Below, piece after piece: positions 1-8,360 of a stretch of DNA of 64,000 nt; position 1 is the first letter of the stretch, and every line of letters starts with the position of its first letter. The DNA is taken from positions 62,001 through 126,000 of the forward strand of contig NZ_RZJR01000009.1 of NCBI RefSeq assembly GCF_003990975.1, read 5' to 3'. The DNA comes from Cohnella sp. AR92 (GTDB taxonomy: Bacteria; Bacillota; Bacilli; Paenibacillales; Paenibacillaceae). The notes below the pieces were generated by a model. That model searched no databases. It had not been told where the DNA came from and saw only the letters and a program-made list of their open reading frames with translations. A program made the position numbers and the translations under genes.

Positions 1-807
1 TTCGATCTTCACACTCACCACGACCGCTGCGGTCACGCGGACGGCGTTATCGAGGACTACATCCGCTCGGCGATCGACGCGGGACTCGCCGTCATCGGCA
101 TCTCCGACCATTCGCCGTACTTCGCGCACGAAGCGGATCAGCCGTTCCCGGGCATCGCGATGGCCCGAAGCGAATTCCCGAACTATATCGCCCAGGTACT
201 TGAGCTTAAAGAGCGCTATAAGGGCAAGATCGACGTGCTGTTGGGCGTGGAATCCGATTACTTCCCCGATCATATCGAGCTGTACCGTTCGATCTATGCC
301 AAGTATCCGTTCGATTACGTCATCGGCTCCGTCCATCAGACGAGAGGGGTCAGCATCTTCAATCGCAATCGTTGGAAAGGCCTGGCGGACGACGTGCAGA
401 CCGAGGAGAAAAAGCACTACTACGAGTTGATCCGAGACTCCGCGAACTCCGGCGTGTTCCAGGTGCTCGGCCACATCGACGCCATGAAGGGTTACTATCC
501 GGCCTTCTCGGACATCAAGGGGGCCGAGGCCGAGGTCGACGAAGCGCTTAAGGCCGTCGCCGCCAATGACATCTCGCTGGAGATCAACACGAGCGGCAAG
601 ACCAAATACGTCGGCGGCTGGTATCCGTCGGACGAGATTCTGGAACGGGCGCTCCACTTCAACGCGGACGTTACTTTCGGCTCCGATGCCCACCTCCCTG
701 CCCGAGTCGGCGACGAGTGGGAAGAGGTAAGCAAGAGACTGAAGGAGATCGGCTTCACGCGGTGGGTCTACTTCAAGCAGAAGCAGAAGGTCGTTGTTCC
801 TCTATAA
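1..807 (+). CDS. hisJ: PHP-family histidinol-phosphatase, 5' end cut by the window
   Basis: Open from the first base, so the N-terminus lies outside the window; 268 codons remain. The visible start reads F-D-L-H-T-H-H-D-R-C-G-H, the metal-binding HxH block of PHP phosphoesterases, and the end has G-S-D-A-H, the C-terminal metal-binding motif. HisJ/HisK-type enzymes dephosphorylate histidinol phosphate in histidine biosynthesis in the cytoplasm, using a metal cluster held by these histidines and aspartates. No other his genes are in view, which suits the isolated hisJ of many Bacillales. A perfect hairpin directly follows the stop. The PHP fold is certain; the substrate is inferred from overall resemblance to HisJ, and another small phosphoester is possible. 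Confidence 0.85.
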   Translation, partial: FDLHTHHDRCGHADGVIEDYIRSAIDAGLAVIGISDHSPYFAHEADQPFPGIAMARSEFPNYIAQVLELKERYKGKIDVLLGVESDYFPDHIELYRSIYAKYPFDYVIGSVHQTRGVSIFNRNRWKGLADDVQTEEKKHYYELIRDSANSGVFQVLGHIDAMKGYYPAFSDIKGAEAEVDEALKAVAANDISLEINTSGKTKYVGGWYPSDEILERALHFNADVTFGSDAHLPARVGDEWEEVSKRLKEIGFTRWVYFKQKQKVVVPL

Positions 808-816
808 AGGCCAAAC

Positions 817-850
817 AAGTCCGCCGGCTTCGGCGGACTTGAGCTTTTCC
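817..850 (+). terminator. Rho-independent terminator after hisJ
   Basis: A perfect 10-bp stem (817-826 with 831-840) with a GCTT loop, followed by a short T-rich tract. It starts 10 bases after the stop codon. Confidence 0.8.
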
Positions 851-867
851 CCCGTGCTTATGAAGCC

Positions 868-903
868 AAAAAAAGAGGACCCTTCACCGCTGAAGGGTCC
901 TTC
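868..903. terminator. Second hairpin, terminator-like, ahead of the EamA gene
   Basis: An 11-bp perfect stem (876-886 with 891-901, loop CCGC), with a run of seven A on its left and only two T on its right. The polarity favours termination of leftward transcripts, although no leftward gene lies to its right for 1.8 kb. It may be a bidirectional terminator, or part of the leader of the gene at 1033. Confidence 0.5.
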
Positions 904-1032
904 AATAATATGAAAAGGGGGTCTTGGTTTCTATTCTAGCCAAGGAGTGCGACAACGGAATGACAGCGATATTTCAATTGTGTAACAAATTCAACCTATT
1001 GGAAGAGGATTAATGAGGAGAGTGTTTTCCCT

Positions 1033-1947
1033 TTGATATGGTTTCTCTCCGCGATAAGCAGCGCCCTCGTGTTCGGACTTGCCGGCCTGTTTATGAAGAT
1101 CAGCCAGATGCGAGGCGGCGCATCGAATTCCCTTCTCCTGGGACTCTATGCGGCGGGAACTTGCGGCTTCTGGGGACAAGCCCTGCTGGCTCATAGCTGG
1201 GACCCGCTGGACGTTCGCGTCTGGGTCGCCGGGGCGATCATCGGCCTCGGCTCCGCCTGGGGCAATCTTCTTTTCATGAAGGCCCTCGATTACGGACCGG
1301 CCAGCTTGACTTCGCCGCTCACGAACGCCAATATCCTGCTCGTCATCCTGATGGGAGCCCTCTGGTTCGACGAGCCGCTTCACCCCGTCGCCATCCTAGG
1401 AGTCTCGTGCCTGCTGATCGCCGTCCTGCTGCTGACCGTACGTCGCGGCAGTACCTTCTCCGTCAAAGACAATCGGTGGTATGCCTTCGTCTTCTTCGCG
1501 ATGCTACTGTTCTTCTTCCGCAACGGCGGGCTGAAGGTGACGGAGGCCATGGACCTTGATAATACCAGCGTTCTCTGGTCAGGCTATCTATTATCCTGGA
1601 TCTGGTTCGCGGTCGCTTCCCGCAAGGAGGCATCGGGTCCTGAAGCCGGAAAGGCTGAACCTGGCGAGAGGACTGACAAGGCTAGCAAACCCGGCAAAAT
1701 CGCCAAGTCCTCCCTCCGCATCGGCTATTTATGGGGGCTAGCCGCGGGAATCTGCTCGTACGGGGGCCTCCAGCTGTACTCGGCTGCGCTCGGCGAAGGG
1801 CCATCCCATCTCGTCGCTCCTATCTTCGCGACCAACGGCCTCGTCGTGGCGCTGGGATCCGTCCTTCTGTTCCGCGAGAAGCTGTCGATCCTCCAGTGGG
1901 GAGCCTTCGCTTTCTTGATGTTGGGGTTGGTCCTGGTTCGGATTTGA
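1033..1947 (+). CDS. EamA (DMT) family transporter
   Basis: 304 residues, almost entirely hydrophobic, with about ten predicted membrane segments in two EamA halves, the usual size and layout of drug/metabolite transporters. A basic, Ala/Lys-rich cytoplasmic loop (about residues 197-227) separates the halves. The conserved signature of the family is visible near residue 90-110 (G-P-A-S-L-T-S-P-L, then a P-L-H-P-V turn). The start is TTG, with GAGGAG 12 bases upstream; no in-frame ATG fits better. Substrate unknown; relatives export amino acids, sugars or drugs. It stands alone between two hairpins and a small regulator gene. Confidence 0.8.
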   Translation: MIWFLSAISSALVFGLAGLFMKISQMRGGASNSLLLGLYAAGTCGFWGQALLAHSWDPLDVRVWVAGAIIGLGSAWGNLLFMKALDYGPASLTSPLTNANILLVILMGALWFDEPLHPVAILGVSCLLIAVLLLTVRRGSTFSVKDNRWYAFVFFAMLLFFFRNGGLKVTEAMDLDNTSVLWSGYLLSWIWFAVASRKEASGPEAGKAEPGERTDKASKPGKIAKSSLRIGYLWGLAAGICSYGGLQLYSAALGEGPSHLVAPIFATNGLVVALGSVLLFREKLSILQWGAFAFLMLGLVLVRI

Positions 1948-1982
1948 TCGGGCTCCGGATTTTTGAACGGGCCTGATAACTG

Positions 1983-1999
1983 ACTATATTTTTTATAGT
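1983..1999. promoter_or_regulatory. Inverted repeat upstream of hxlR, possible operator
   Basis: ACTATA, five T, then TATAGT forms a perfect 6-bp inverted repeat in an AT-rich stretch of about 60 bp between the EamA gene and the HxlR gene. HxlR-family regulators typically bind TA-rich dyads near their own promoters. Autoregulation is an inference; no footprint can be seen from sequence. Confidence 0.35.
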
Positions 2000-2035
2000 A
2001 ATTATATTTAATATTGTACCTTCTTTCTTTTCCGA

Positions 2036-2052
2036 CACAATTGTGATATGAT
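2036..2052 (+). promoter_or_regulatory. Extended -10 promoter and palindrome before hxlR
   Basis: TG at 2044-2045, one base, then TATGAT at 2047-2052 makes an extended -10 element; no good -35 is present. The 10-bp palindrome CACAATTGTG (2036-2045) overlaps its upstream edge and could be an operator. The start codon lies 23 bases downstream. Confidence 0.4.
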
Positions 2053-2074
2053 AGTTCAGAAAGGGGGGAGTCCT

Positions 2075-2383
2075 ATGGACTATACGAAAATGTGCTCCAA
2101 GTATGAATCTGCAGCCGAATTGCTGGGCAAGAAGTGGACAGGGCTGATCATTCGAGTGATGATGGGCGGTCCGAAGCGCTTCAAGGAGATCAAGGAGCAA
2201 ATCCCCGACATGAGCGACAAGATGCTGACCGACCGAATGAAGGAATTGGAATCCCACGGCGTTGTCAAACGCACGGTTTATCCCGAGATGCCGGTGCGTA
2301 TCGAATATGAATTGACCGATAAAGGCCGCGATCTTGAAGGCGTCACCAATTCCATTCAAGCCTGGGGCGAGAAGTGGCTGTAG
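2075..2383 (+). CDS. HxlR/MarR-like winged-helix regulator
   Basis: 102 residues. The sequence has an early Cys (Met-Cys-Ser-Lys), then L-L-G-K-K-W and the helix-turn-helix/wing region with M-L-T-D-R-M-K-E-L-E, the classic HxlR pattern (compare YodB, HypR). Members sense thiol-reactive compounds or metabolites and repress adjacent genes; the N-terminal Cys is often the sensor. The ATG was chosen because GGGGGGAG sits about five bases upstream; an upstream ATG in the same frame lacks a site. The gene upstream, a DMT exporter, is a plausible target but is in the same orientation with its own 3' end, so control is a guess. Confidence 0.85.
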   Translation: MDYTKMCSKYESAAELLGKKWTGLIIRVMMGGPKRFKEIKEQIPDMSDKMLTDRMKELESHGVVKRTVYPEMPVRIEYELTDKGRDLEGVTNSIQAWGEKWL

Positions 2384-2649
2384 AACCTGGCTAGTAGCGG
2401 CTAAGAACCGTGTAAGTCATTTCACAGCTAGCCGGCGGCTTTTGCCGGACTTAACGGACACGTTGCCAACAAGCGCCGCAATAAGGCACACGGTTAGTCC
2501 GCCAACCGCGCGTTGTCTTGAGCCGCCCCTCATTAGGGGCTCTTTTGCTTCCCCTTATCTCGCCGGCTCCCCCGTAAGCGGATGACTTACGACATAGCTT
2601 CTCTCCCGAACCCCTAGTCGTACCATCGACTGGGGGTTCCTCATCGCAC
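2384..2649. other. Intergenic region with two weak hairpins
   Basis: No convincing coding frame. It holds a bulged GC hairpin followed by TTTT at about 2517-2546, a plausible terminator for hxlR, and a second hairpin at 2609-2638 (arms of 12 bases with one G-T pair). The rest shows no recognised element. Confidence 0.4.
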
Positions 2650-2682
2650 AAAGACCGGGCAGAAACATTCTGCCCGGTCTTT
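2650..2682. terminator. Terminator of the chemoreceptor gene
   Basis: A 14-bp perfect stem (2650-2663 with 2669-2682) around a short A-rich loop, 35 bases past the stop of the leftward mcp gene. Symmetric A and T ends allow it to work on both strands. Confidence 0.7.
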
Positions 2683-2716
2683 GCTCTGTTTGCGGGAAGC
2701 TGCGAACCATTGGCGG

Positions 2717-4693
2717 TCACTTGAAGCGATTGACCGCTTTCTCCAGCTCGTGCACCCGCGAAGAAAGCACTCCCATCTCGTCCGCGACGCGCCTTACCGC
2801 GTTCACCTGGAAGTCCGCGATCTCGGCGACATCCTGAGAACGGTCCGCGCTCGATTCCGAGATCGCTTCCGTCTGCTCCACCAACGCGGCCAGTTCCTCC
2901 GTCCTCGCGCCGATCTCCTGTCCCGCGGAAGCCATCTCCTTCAATTCGTCCCCGATTCCGGAGATGCCGGAACGGATGCCCTCGAAGGCTTGGCCGGCTT
3001 CCTTCACCAGATGAAGGCCGCCCTGCACTTCCTGGTTGCCCGCGTCGATGCGGCTCATGACCTTCTCGATCCGCTCGCGGATCTGGTCGACCTTGGCGGC
3101 GATGTCGGCCGCGGTCGCGTCCGACTGCTGAGCGAGCTTGCGGATCTCTTCCGCAACGACGGAGAACCCTCGTCCCTGCTCGCCCGCGCGGCTCGCTTCG
3201 ATATTCGCGTTCAGCGCCAGAATGTTGGTCCTTGACGCGATCTGGGAGATCGCTTCCGCCATCTTGCCGATATCCGCGGACTGATCGACTAGCAGCCGCA
3301 CTTCCTCCACCGACGATTCCACCGTGTCCGCGATCTTGTCCATCTGACCGATCGCCCCGGCGATCGTCCGGTTGCCGACATCCGCCCGCTGCTTCGCCGT
3401 CTCGGCGGTCTCGGAGATCGACACCGTGCGCTCGCTGATCGTTATAATGCCGTCCAGAATGCCTCGGGTCGCCTCCGCTCCCCGGGACATGCCTTCCTTC
3501 TGAGACTCGGCTCCCGCCGCGACCTCCTGCATCGATTCGGCGATCCGGTTCGCGCCTTCCGCGGCTCGCTCCGCTTCCGCCGACAGCGTATCCGCCGCCG
3601 CGGAGGTGATGGAGGCCGTCTTGCGAATGCCGGATACGATCTCCTTCAGCTGCGTCACCATCTCTCGCAGAGAGCGCGCGATAGAGCCGATCTCGTCGCG
3701 CCGGCCAAGATCGCCGGGTCTGAGCTGCCCTTGAAGATTGCCCTCCGTCACGTCGCCTAGGAAACGTTCGAACCGATTAAGCGGCACGATCATTCTCCTG
3801 CGCAGAATATACGAGATCAGCACGATAAGCAGGATCGCCCCGACTCCGGCGACCAAGCTAAGGCGGATCATCTCCGAGCGGACGGTCGCGTTGGCTTCGG
3901 CCGTCAACGCGACGGACAGATCGGCTAACGGTTGTCCGTTCAAGCCGGCATGCTGGGAGACGACCTCGCTATAGCCCTCGCCTGCTTGCTCGAAGGAGCG
4001 GAACCTTGGCTTCGAAGCGGTGAACTCCGAGCCGGAATCGACAAGCAGCGCTTCGTTGGTGGACAAGAACTGTCCGTCCTTGGACCGAAGCGATAGCTCT
4101 CCGTTGATCAATTCGCCGATTCCGGAGAGAGCCTTGCCGTCGAGCAGCCGGCCGAACATCAGGATGCCGGTCGGAGGCTTCGCGCGATCCTCGTCGGTTA
4201 CAAGCGATAAGGCAACGACCGCCAATCCTTTGGAGGTGTTCACCATTCCATGGATGTCGGATTGCTCCTTCACCTTGGCGAGAAGATCGGCGTCCGCCAG
4301 CTTCTCTTTGAATTCCGTCGTTTCTCCGGCATAGCTGATGACCTCGCCGTTCAGATCCAGGTCCGCCAGAAAGTCGACATTCGGTACGATGTCGACGGAT
4401 ACGTCCATATTATCCGCGAGCCAAGCGCTATCCTTCGCCTGGAAGGCGACCCGGGCTTCCTCCCAGTTGGCGTTCGTAATGACGCTGCCCGACAGCCGAT
4501 CGCCAAGCTGATCCAACAGCTTATGAGCGGACTCGCTGATCTCAAGAGCTCTGGATTGCTCGATCTGCCCGAGATCCGAGCTCAGCGTCGAATAGTAATA
4601 CAGGCCAAGGCCGCCTAACGGAAGCATAAGAACGACAAACATGAGGGCAAGCACTTGGGAACGAAGAGAACGGAGGCGACTCTGCCTATTCAA
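2717..4693 (-). CDS. Methyl-accepting chemotaxis protein with CHASE4-like sensor
   Basis: 658 residues. Order: cytoplasmic N-terminus, membrane segment at about 13-34, an extracellular domain of roughly 240 residues whose N-W-E-E-A motif and spacing resemble CHASE4, a second membrane segment at about 278-297, HAMP, then a signalling coiled coil with the hairpin tip ([17 protein letters not shown]) near residue 495. It should sense an extracellular ligand and drive CheA at the membrane. The start is TTG, with AAAGGTGG about ten bases before it. It stands alone, as orphan receptors often do. The ligand cannot be inferred. Confidence 0.9.
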   Translation of the reverse strand: MNRQSRLRSLRSQVLALMFVVLMLPLGGLGLYYYSTLSSDLGQIEQSRALEISESAHKLLDQLGDRLSGSVITNANWEEARVAFQAKDSAWLADNMDVSVDIVPNVDFLADLDLNGEVISYAGETTEFKEKLADADLLAKVKEQSDIHGMVNTSKGLAVVALSLVTDEDRAKPPTGILMFGRLLDGKALSGIGELINGELSLRSKDGQFLSTNEALLVDSGSEFTASKPRFRSFEQAGEGYSEVVSQHAGLNGQPLADLSVALTAEANATVRSEMIRLSLVAGVGAILLIVLISYILRRRMIVPLNRFERFLGDVTEGNLQGQLRPGDLGRRDEIGSIARSLREMVTQLKEIVSGIRKTASITSAAADTLSAEAERAAEGANRIAESMQEVAAGAESQKEGMSRGAEATRGILDGIITISERTVSISETAETAKQRADVGNRTIAGAIGQMDKIADTVESSVEEVRLLVDQSADIGKMAEAISQIASRTNILALNANIEASRAGEQGRGFSVVAEEIRKLAQQSDATAADIAAKVDQIRERIEKVMSRIDAGNQEVQGGLHLVKEAGQAFEGIRSGISGIGDELKEMASAGQEIGARTEELAALVEQTEAISESSADRSQDVAEIADFQVNAVRRVADEMGVLSSRVHELEKAVNRFK

Positions 4694-4760
4694 CGGGGAT
4701 TTTCCACCTTTCCTAAACCGCTAGACCTATAAATTTGACAGATGCAGGCTATTTCCCTTC

Positions 4761-4780
4761 CGTAAACTCCTCTATTTACG
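4761..4780. promoter_or_regulatory. Inverted repeat between mcp and vanY
   Basis: CGTAAA and TTTACG flank an 8-base spacer in the divergent region of the chemoreceptor and carboxypeptidase genes. It is a perfect 6-bp dyad and a candidate operator; nothing else supports a role. Confidence 0.25.
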
Positions 4781-4814
4781 ACATTTTTTTCGATTATTCC
4801 CCTCGCAATTGCGT

Positions 4815-4820
4815 TATAAT
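4815..4820 (+). promoter_or_regulatory. Candidate -10 for the VanY-type gene
   Basis: A perfect TATAAT about 90 bases before the start codon. The matching -35 is poor (GATTAT at 17 bp), so this is tentative. Confidence 0.35.
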
Positions 4821-4909
4821 ACCTATACTTCCACAATGATTCGACATCATCTTCGAAACTTCTTCCCGTTCTTTGTCGTCTTATTTGTGTAGAGAGGAGT
4901 TCGATATCA

Positions 4910-5881
4910 TTGCGAGCTAGAACAAAAATAGTAGTCACCCTCGTCGCCGCGGTCGTCCTCGTCTGGGGATTTACCCGAATCGGCGATTGGGACGTATGGG
5001 CCCAGAAAGGCGCGTCCGAGCCTGCCGCGCCCAGCGCTTCCGCTTCGGAACCCATAGATCCGGCCGGATCTTCGGCCTCATCGCAAGCTCCGTCGGACAA
5101 GCCCGCCGAATCTCCTTCGGCTTCCCCTTCCGAGACTCCGGACGGGACAAGCTCGTTCGAGACCGGCAGCAAGCCTGTCGAGGAACCCGAAGCGGTAACG
5201 GCGATGCTCATCCAGAACGCTCCGGCCATGACGGTCAAGAAGAACTCGGACGGCCTTGCCGTCATTACGAATTCGGACAGCTTGCTCGTGCTCGTCAACA
5301 AGAAGAGAAACTTGTCTTCCTCTTACATTCCGGAAGATCTTGTCGTCCCGGACGTGGAATTCTCGTTCTCCGGCGATTCGCCCAAGAAGAAGCTTCGCAA
5401 GGCCGCCGCGGACGCGCTCGAAGAGCTGTTCAATGCCGCCAAGGATGACGGCGTCACGTTGAAGGCCGTATCCGGTTACCGCTCTTATGCCACGCAGAAA
5501 TCGATCTTCGACCGCAATGCCGAACTGAAGGGCGCCGAAGTCGCCAACCGGACGAGCGCTCATCCGGGCCAGAGCGAGCATCAGACCGGCCTTGCGATGG
5601 ATGTCTCGAGCGCAAGCGCGAACTTCGAGCTTGAGACCACCTTCGGCGATACGAAGGAAGGCAAGTGGCTCGCCAAGCACGCTTACGAGTACGGATTTAT
5701 CATTCGCTATCCGAAGGACATGCAGGATATTACCGGCTACACGTACGAGCCTTGGCACGTCCGCTACGTAGGCAAGGATGTCGCTAAAGCCGTCCTCGAT
5801 TCCGGCAGCAAGACCCTTGAAGAATTCATGGAGTCTTACGACCAGCAAGCGAGGGAAGCTTCGGGCAAAGCGAAGTCGTAA
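4910..5881 (+). CDS. VanY-type D-alanyl-D-alanine carboxypeptidase (M15B)
   Basis: 323 residues. An N-terminal membrane anchor (about 6-22), a Ser/Ala/Pro-rich linker (about 35-90), then the M15B peptidase domain. Zinc-site motifs are visible: S-E-H-Q-T-G-L-A-M-D and, near the end, E-P-W-H-V-R. The family trims the terminal D-Ala of peptidoglycan stem peptides outside the membrane. The start is TTG with AGAGGAG about ten bases ahead. A close paralogue, organised the same way but as a lipoprotein, lies at 31201-31983. A terminator follows. Role in wall maturation is likely; resistance to glycopeptides is not implied by the sequence. Confidence 0.85.
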   Translation: MRARTKIVVTLVAAVVLVWGFTRIGDWDVWAQKGASEPAAPSASASEPIDPAGSSASSQAPSDKPAESPSASPSETPDGTSSFETGSKPVEEPEAVTAMLIQNAPAMTVKKNSDGLAVITNSDSLLVLVNKKRNLSSSYIPEDLVVPDVEFSFSGDSPKKKLRKAAADALEELFNAAKDDGVTLKAVSGYRSYATQKSIFDRNAELKGAEVANRTSAHPGQSEHQTGLAMDVSSASANFELETTFGDTKEGKWLAKHAYEYGFIIRYPKDMQDITGYTYEPWHVRYVGKDVAKAVLDSGSKTLEEFMESYDQQAREASGKAKS

Positions 5882-5903
5882 GATCCACCTCCTGCATGTA
5901 AAA

Positions 5904-5946
5904 GAGGCCGTCCCATAAGTCATAGACTTATGGACGGCCTTTGTCT
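5904..5946 (+). terminator. Terminator after the VanY-type gene
   Basis: A 15-bp stem with one bulged base (arms 5904-5919 and 5927-5941) followed by a T-rich tail. Confidence 0.75.
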
Positions 5947-6003
5947 TTAGCTTAGAGACTGACCTATTGGTCAACCGAATGCTGCCTTCACCGCTTTACA
6001 CCG

Positions 6004-6193
6004 CTCTAACGGAACCAGCAGCCCTTATTCGTCCGAAAAACGGGTATTCGAAAATCTAACGGAACACAGCGCCCTTAATTTGCTTAAAACGTCCTGAATT
6101 CTATCATTTCCCCAAAAATAACGTCTCCCTGTTCCGTTAGAATTTATTATTCAGCTTTTGAGCCGGCATAACGTCTCTACGTTCCGTTAGAGC
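6004..6193. repeat. Four copies of a dispersed TCTAACGGAAC repeat, two in each orientation
   Basis: Copies start TCTAACGGAAC and continue about 16 bases with a loosely conserved G-C-x-C-x-TTA-TTT end. Two face right (about 6005-6031 and 6055-6081) and two face left (about 6116-6143 and 6167-6193), so opposed pairs could fold back. The rest of the 412-bp gap between the convergent vanY and anti-sigma genes shows no gene apart from a 17-codon frame at 6224 with a good AAGGAGA site, which I do not call. Such palindromic intergenic units resemble REP/BIME-like sequences. Confidence 0.6.
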
Positions 6194-6242
6194 ACAATGA
6201 ACCGATCTGAAGGAGAACGAACAATGGCGGAGCAGTTAAATG

Positions 6243-6290
6243 GGCTGTTCTCAAAGCGAGCTAGAACTTGCTTTTGAGACAGCCTCTTTT
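6243..6290. terminator. Hairpin between convergent ends, before the anti-sigma gene
   Basis: Imperfect long stem (arms about 6243-6260 and 6267-6284) followed by CTCTTTTCTTTT on the + strand, with A-rich sequence on the other side. It probably acts as a bidirectional terminator. Confidence 0.6.
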
Positions 6291-6293
6291 CTT

Positions 6294-7751
6294 TTACCAA
6301 AGAGGGATACGATATTCCTGACGTATATAGGACGGGTAACTGAATACCTTAAACGTCAGAGGCTGAACGTAAGGCTTATCTTCGATGTCGTAATAACTGG
6401 ATTGTTCTCCGACTCCCGATTGATGCCAAGTCCCCGAGCCTTTGGTCGTATTTTCGGTTCCCGTCGCATCGGTGAATTCGTTCATGATGCTGTAAGACAT
6501 GGCATCATCCGGAGCAACGCCGCTCAGAGAGAATGTAAGCCGCCTTGTTCCGCTGCCCCGCCCTCCGACGCTGGACAGCTTCAACCTGTCGTCAGGAGCC
6601 TCGAGAAGCTTCTGCTTATCCAAATCCACCGTCACCGTCATCTTATCCTTGTCAATAGCTCGGAACCAGCTTCCTTCCAAGCTGAGCTTTTTCGGCCGAT
6701 TAAAGTAATTGTTCTCGAAATAATAAACCTGATGCGTCTTATCGATCCATCCCCCCCATACCTCTCCCGTATCGTCTACGAGCTTCAGGTCTCCCGAATC
6801 GAGCACTTGTTTCGAATTGTTCTCGTCATAAGACAGATAGATCGTCACCCGAAGCGGAGAAAGCACCGCCTTCTCGAACTCGATGCGCTGCCCTTCCGCC
6901 TCGATCGCTTGGCCGATCGGAATCTCCTGTTTCTTGTCCTTGTAACTGTCGGGATCGATGGAGAATGCAACGCGGAAACTCGGACCGTCATCTTGGGGCG
7001 GCAAGGATGCTTCGGCGGATGGCAATTCGGGATGCCGGGCGGGGATAAACGATTGCGTTCCCGCCGATTCCGCCGATTGGACGGCCAAGGTCTTGACTTC
7101 CAGTTCGACCTCCTCCGGCCATCCGTTCCGGTTCATCTCCTGCCAAATGTCGATGGTGCCTGTAACCACGTTCTGTCCCTTCTCTTGGGTGATGTCGGGC
7201 TGATGCCCCCCGTACATCCCTCGAATTTCTTTCCCCGATTGATCCCTTAGTCTCTCGCTTATGAGCTCTAACGGCTTCTCTTTATCGCTGTTCCGAAGCT
7301 CATAGAACACAACCATTCTGGCTTCATCCACGACCATACCTTGAACCGTGAAGGTCCTCCCGTCTATCTCTTGCGAAAGGCCCAGCGGCTGATAATATTC
7401 GTTCTCTATCGCGTATCGAACGCCCCGATCCCCGTTCTCGATCAGCTCGACGAATCGCTCCAGCCCCGGGATGTCCCTCACCATCGCGGCGAATACCGGC
7501 GAGACCCGAATGGAGAGCAGAGAGGCCAACACGATCACACCGGCCGACGCTATCGAGATCCAACGCTTGGCCGAGCTTCTCCGGCGTCGCCGCTGCTCAC
7601 CTTTACCTGCGCGAATGCCGGCCCGAATCGCTTCGCTCAACTTCGCGTCCAAGGGGGACTCCTCCAAGGACGGCTCCACTGTGCGTTGCTGCTCCCCCTC
7701 CGATTGCTCCGCCACCATCCGCTCGAGCTCCTCCTTCTCCTCCTCAAGCAT
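6294..7751 (-). CDS. Anti-sigma factor, DUF4179 family
   Basis: 485 residues. A charged cytoplasmic N-terminus rich in Glu and then Arg, one membrane segment at about 66-84, and a long extracellular DUF4179/DUF5643-type region. This is the layout of the anti-sigma factors paired with SigV/SigX-like ECF sigma factors in Bacillales: the cytoplasmic part binds sigma, the outer part presumably senses envelope state. Its ATG overlaps the sigma stop by eight bases (ATGCTTGA), so the two are translationally coupled. The signal sensed is unknown. Confidence 0.85.
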   Translation of the reverse strand: MLEEEKEELERMVAEQSEGEQQRTVEPSLEESPLDAKLSEAIRAGIRAGKGEQRRRRRSSAKRWISIASAGVIVLASLLSIRVSPVFAAMVRDIPGLERFVELIENGDRGVRYAIENEYYQPLGLSQEIDGRTFTVQGMVVDEARMVVFYELRNSDKEKPLELISERLRDQSGKEIRGMYGGHQPDITQEKGQNVVTGTIDIWQEMNRNGWPEEVELEVKTLAVQSAESAGTQSFIPARHPELPSAEASLPPQDDGPSFRVAFSIDPDSYKDKKQEIPIGQAIEAEGQRIEFEKAVLSPLRVTIYLSYDENNSKQVLDSGDLKLVDDTGEVWGGWIDKTHQVYYFENNYFNRPKKLSLEGSWFRAIDKDKMTVTVDLDKQKLLEAPDDRLKLSSVGGRGSGTRRLTFSLSGVAPDDAMSYSIMNEFTDATGTENTTKGSGTWHQSGVGEQSSYYDIEDKPYVQPLTFKVFSYPSYIRQEYRIPLW

Positions 7752-8265
7752 GTTCTCCGCCTCCTTTTCCGCTGACCAGTCTTAGCTGCTTCAGAGCCTG
7801 ATTCAGCCACGTCTTGACCGTCCCCTCCGGCTTCTCCAGCAGGCGCGAGATTTCGGAGAGCGTCATGTCCTCGTAATACTTCAGAATGATGACGTGCTTG
7901 TGCTTCGGCTTCAGGTTGTCGATGATCATGCTCAGGTGGATTCGGTCGTCCAGGTCGAGCTCCCTCGACAGCGGCTCCGGCACCTCGTTCATCGGAGTCG
8001 TCCGCTGCTTGCGCTTCCGTTCGTCCAAGCAGTAATGGATAAGGATCCGAATAAGCCAAGTGTGAAAATAACGCGGCTCCCGCAGCTTGCGGAGCTTCAG
8101 ATAAGCGCGATAGGTGGTCTCCTGAACCGCTTCGACGGCGTCTTCTTCGTTCTTCAGGTAAGAGCGGGCGATCCGGAAGAGCCGCATCCTCTCGGAGTGG
8201 ATCAATCCATAGAAAGCCTGTTCGTCGCCGCCTTGCGCGGCCTTCACTTGCTCCTCGATCGACAT
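7744..8265 (-). CDS. ECF RNA polymerase sigma factor
   Basis: 173 residues with sigma-70 region 2 (A-R-S-Y-L-K-N-E-E-D-A-V-E-A-V-Q-E-T) and region 4 (L-K-Y-Y-E-D-M-T-L-S-E-I, then an S-R-L-L-E-K-P-E-G-T-V-K helix-turn-helix). It is the SigV/SigX-like type, expected to direct envelope-stress genes when freed from the membrane anti-sigma factor encoded next. ATG start with AGGGGAG eight bases upstream. A possible self-recognised promoter is noted just upstream. Confidence 0.92.
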   Translation of the reverse strand: MSIEEQVKAAQGGDEQAFYGLIHSERMRLFRIARSYLKNEEDAVEAVQETTYRAYLKLRKLREPRYFHTWLIRILIHYCLDERKRKQRTTPMNEVPEPLSRELDLDDRIHLSMIIDNLKPKHKHVIILKYYEDMTLSEISRLLEKPEGTVKTWLNQALKQLRLVSGKGGGEHA

Positions 8266-8287
8266 TCTGGCACTCCCCTCTTATCCA

Positions 8288-8316
8288 TTAGACAGCCGAG
8301 AGGCCGAAACGGTTTT
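8288..8316 (-). promoter_or_regulatory. Possible ECF-type promoter of the sigma operon
   Basis: Read on the - strand, AAAACCG (8310-8316) is followed about 15 bases later by TGTCTAA (8288-8294), close to the AAC...CGTC pattern of SigW/SigV-like promoters. This would give autoregulation. The predicted leader is very short, which weakens the call. Confidence 0.4.
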
Positions 8317-8329
8317 GGTTAGCTTGGAA

Positions 8330-8356
8330 AATAAAAAATCCGCCTGTTCGGCGGCT
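8330..8356 (-). terminator. Terminator of the small kinase gene
   Basis: CCGCC/GGCGG stem with a 5-base loop followed, on the - strand, by ATTTTTTATTTT. It begins a few bases after the stop of the gene at 8361. Confidence 0.75.
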
Positions 8357-8360
8357 TCGT

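Noticed and set aside
2384..2649. tRNA-like or riboswitch-like fold after hxlR
   Set aside because: Hairpins are present, but none matches the conserved bases of a tRNA or a known riboswitch.
6224..6277. 17-codon open frame with an AAGGAGA site
   Set aside because: It runs into a terminator hairpin and has no recognised product; could be a decayed gene start but is not supported.
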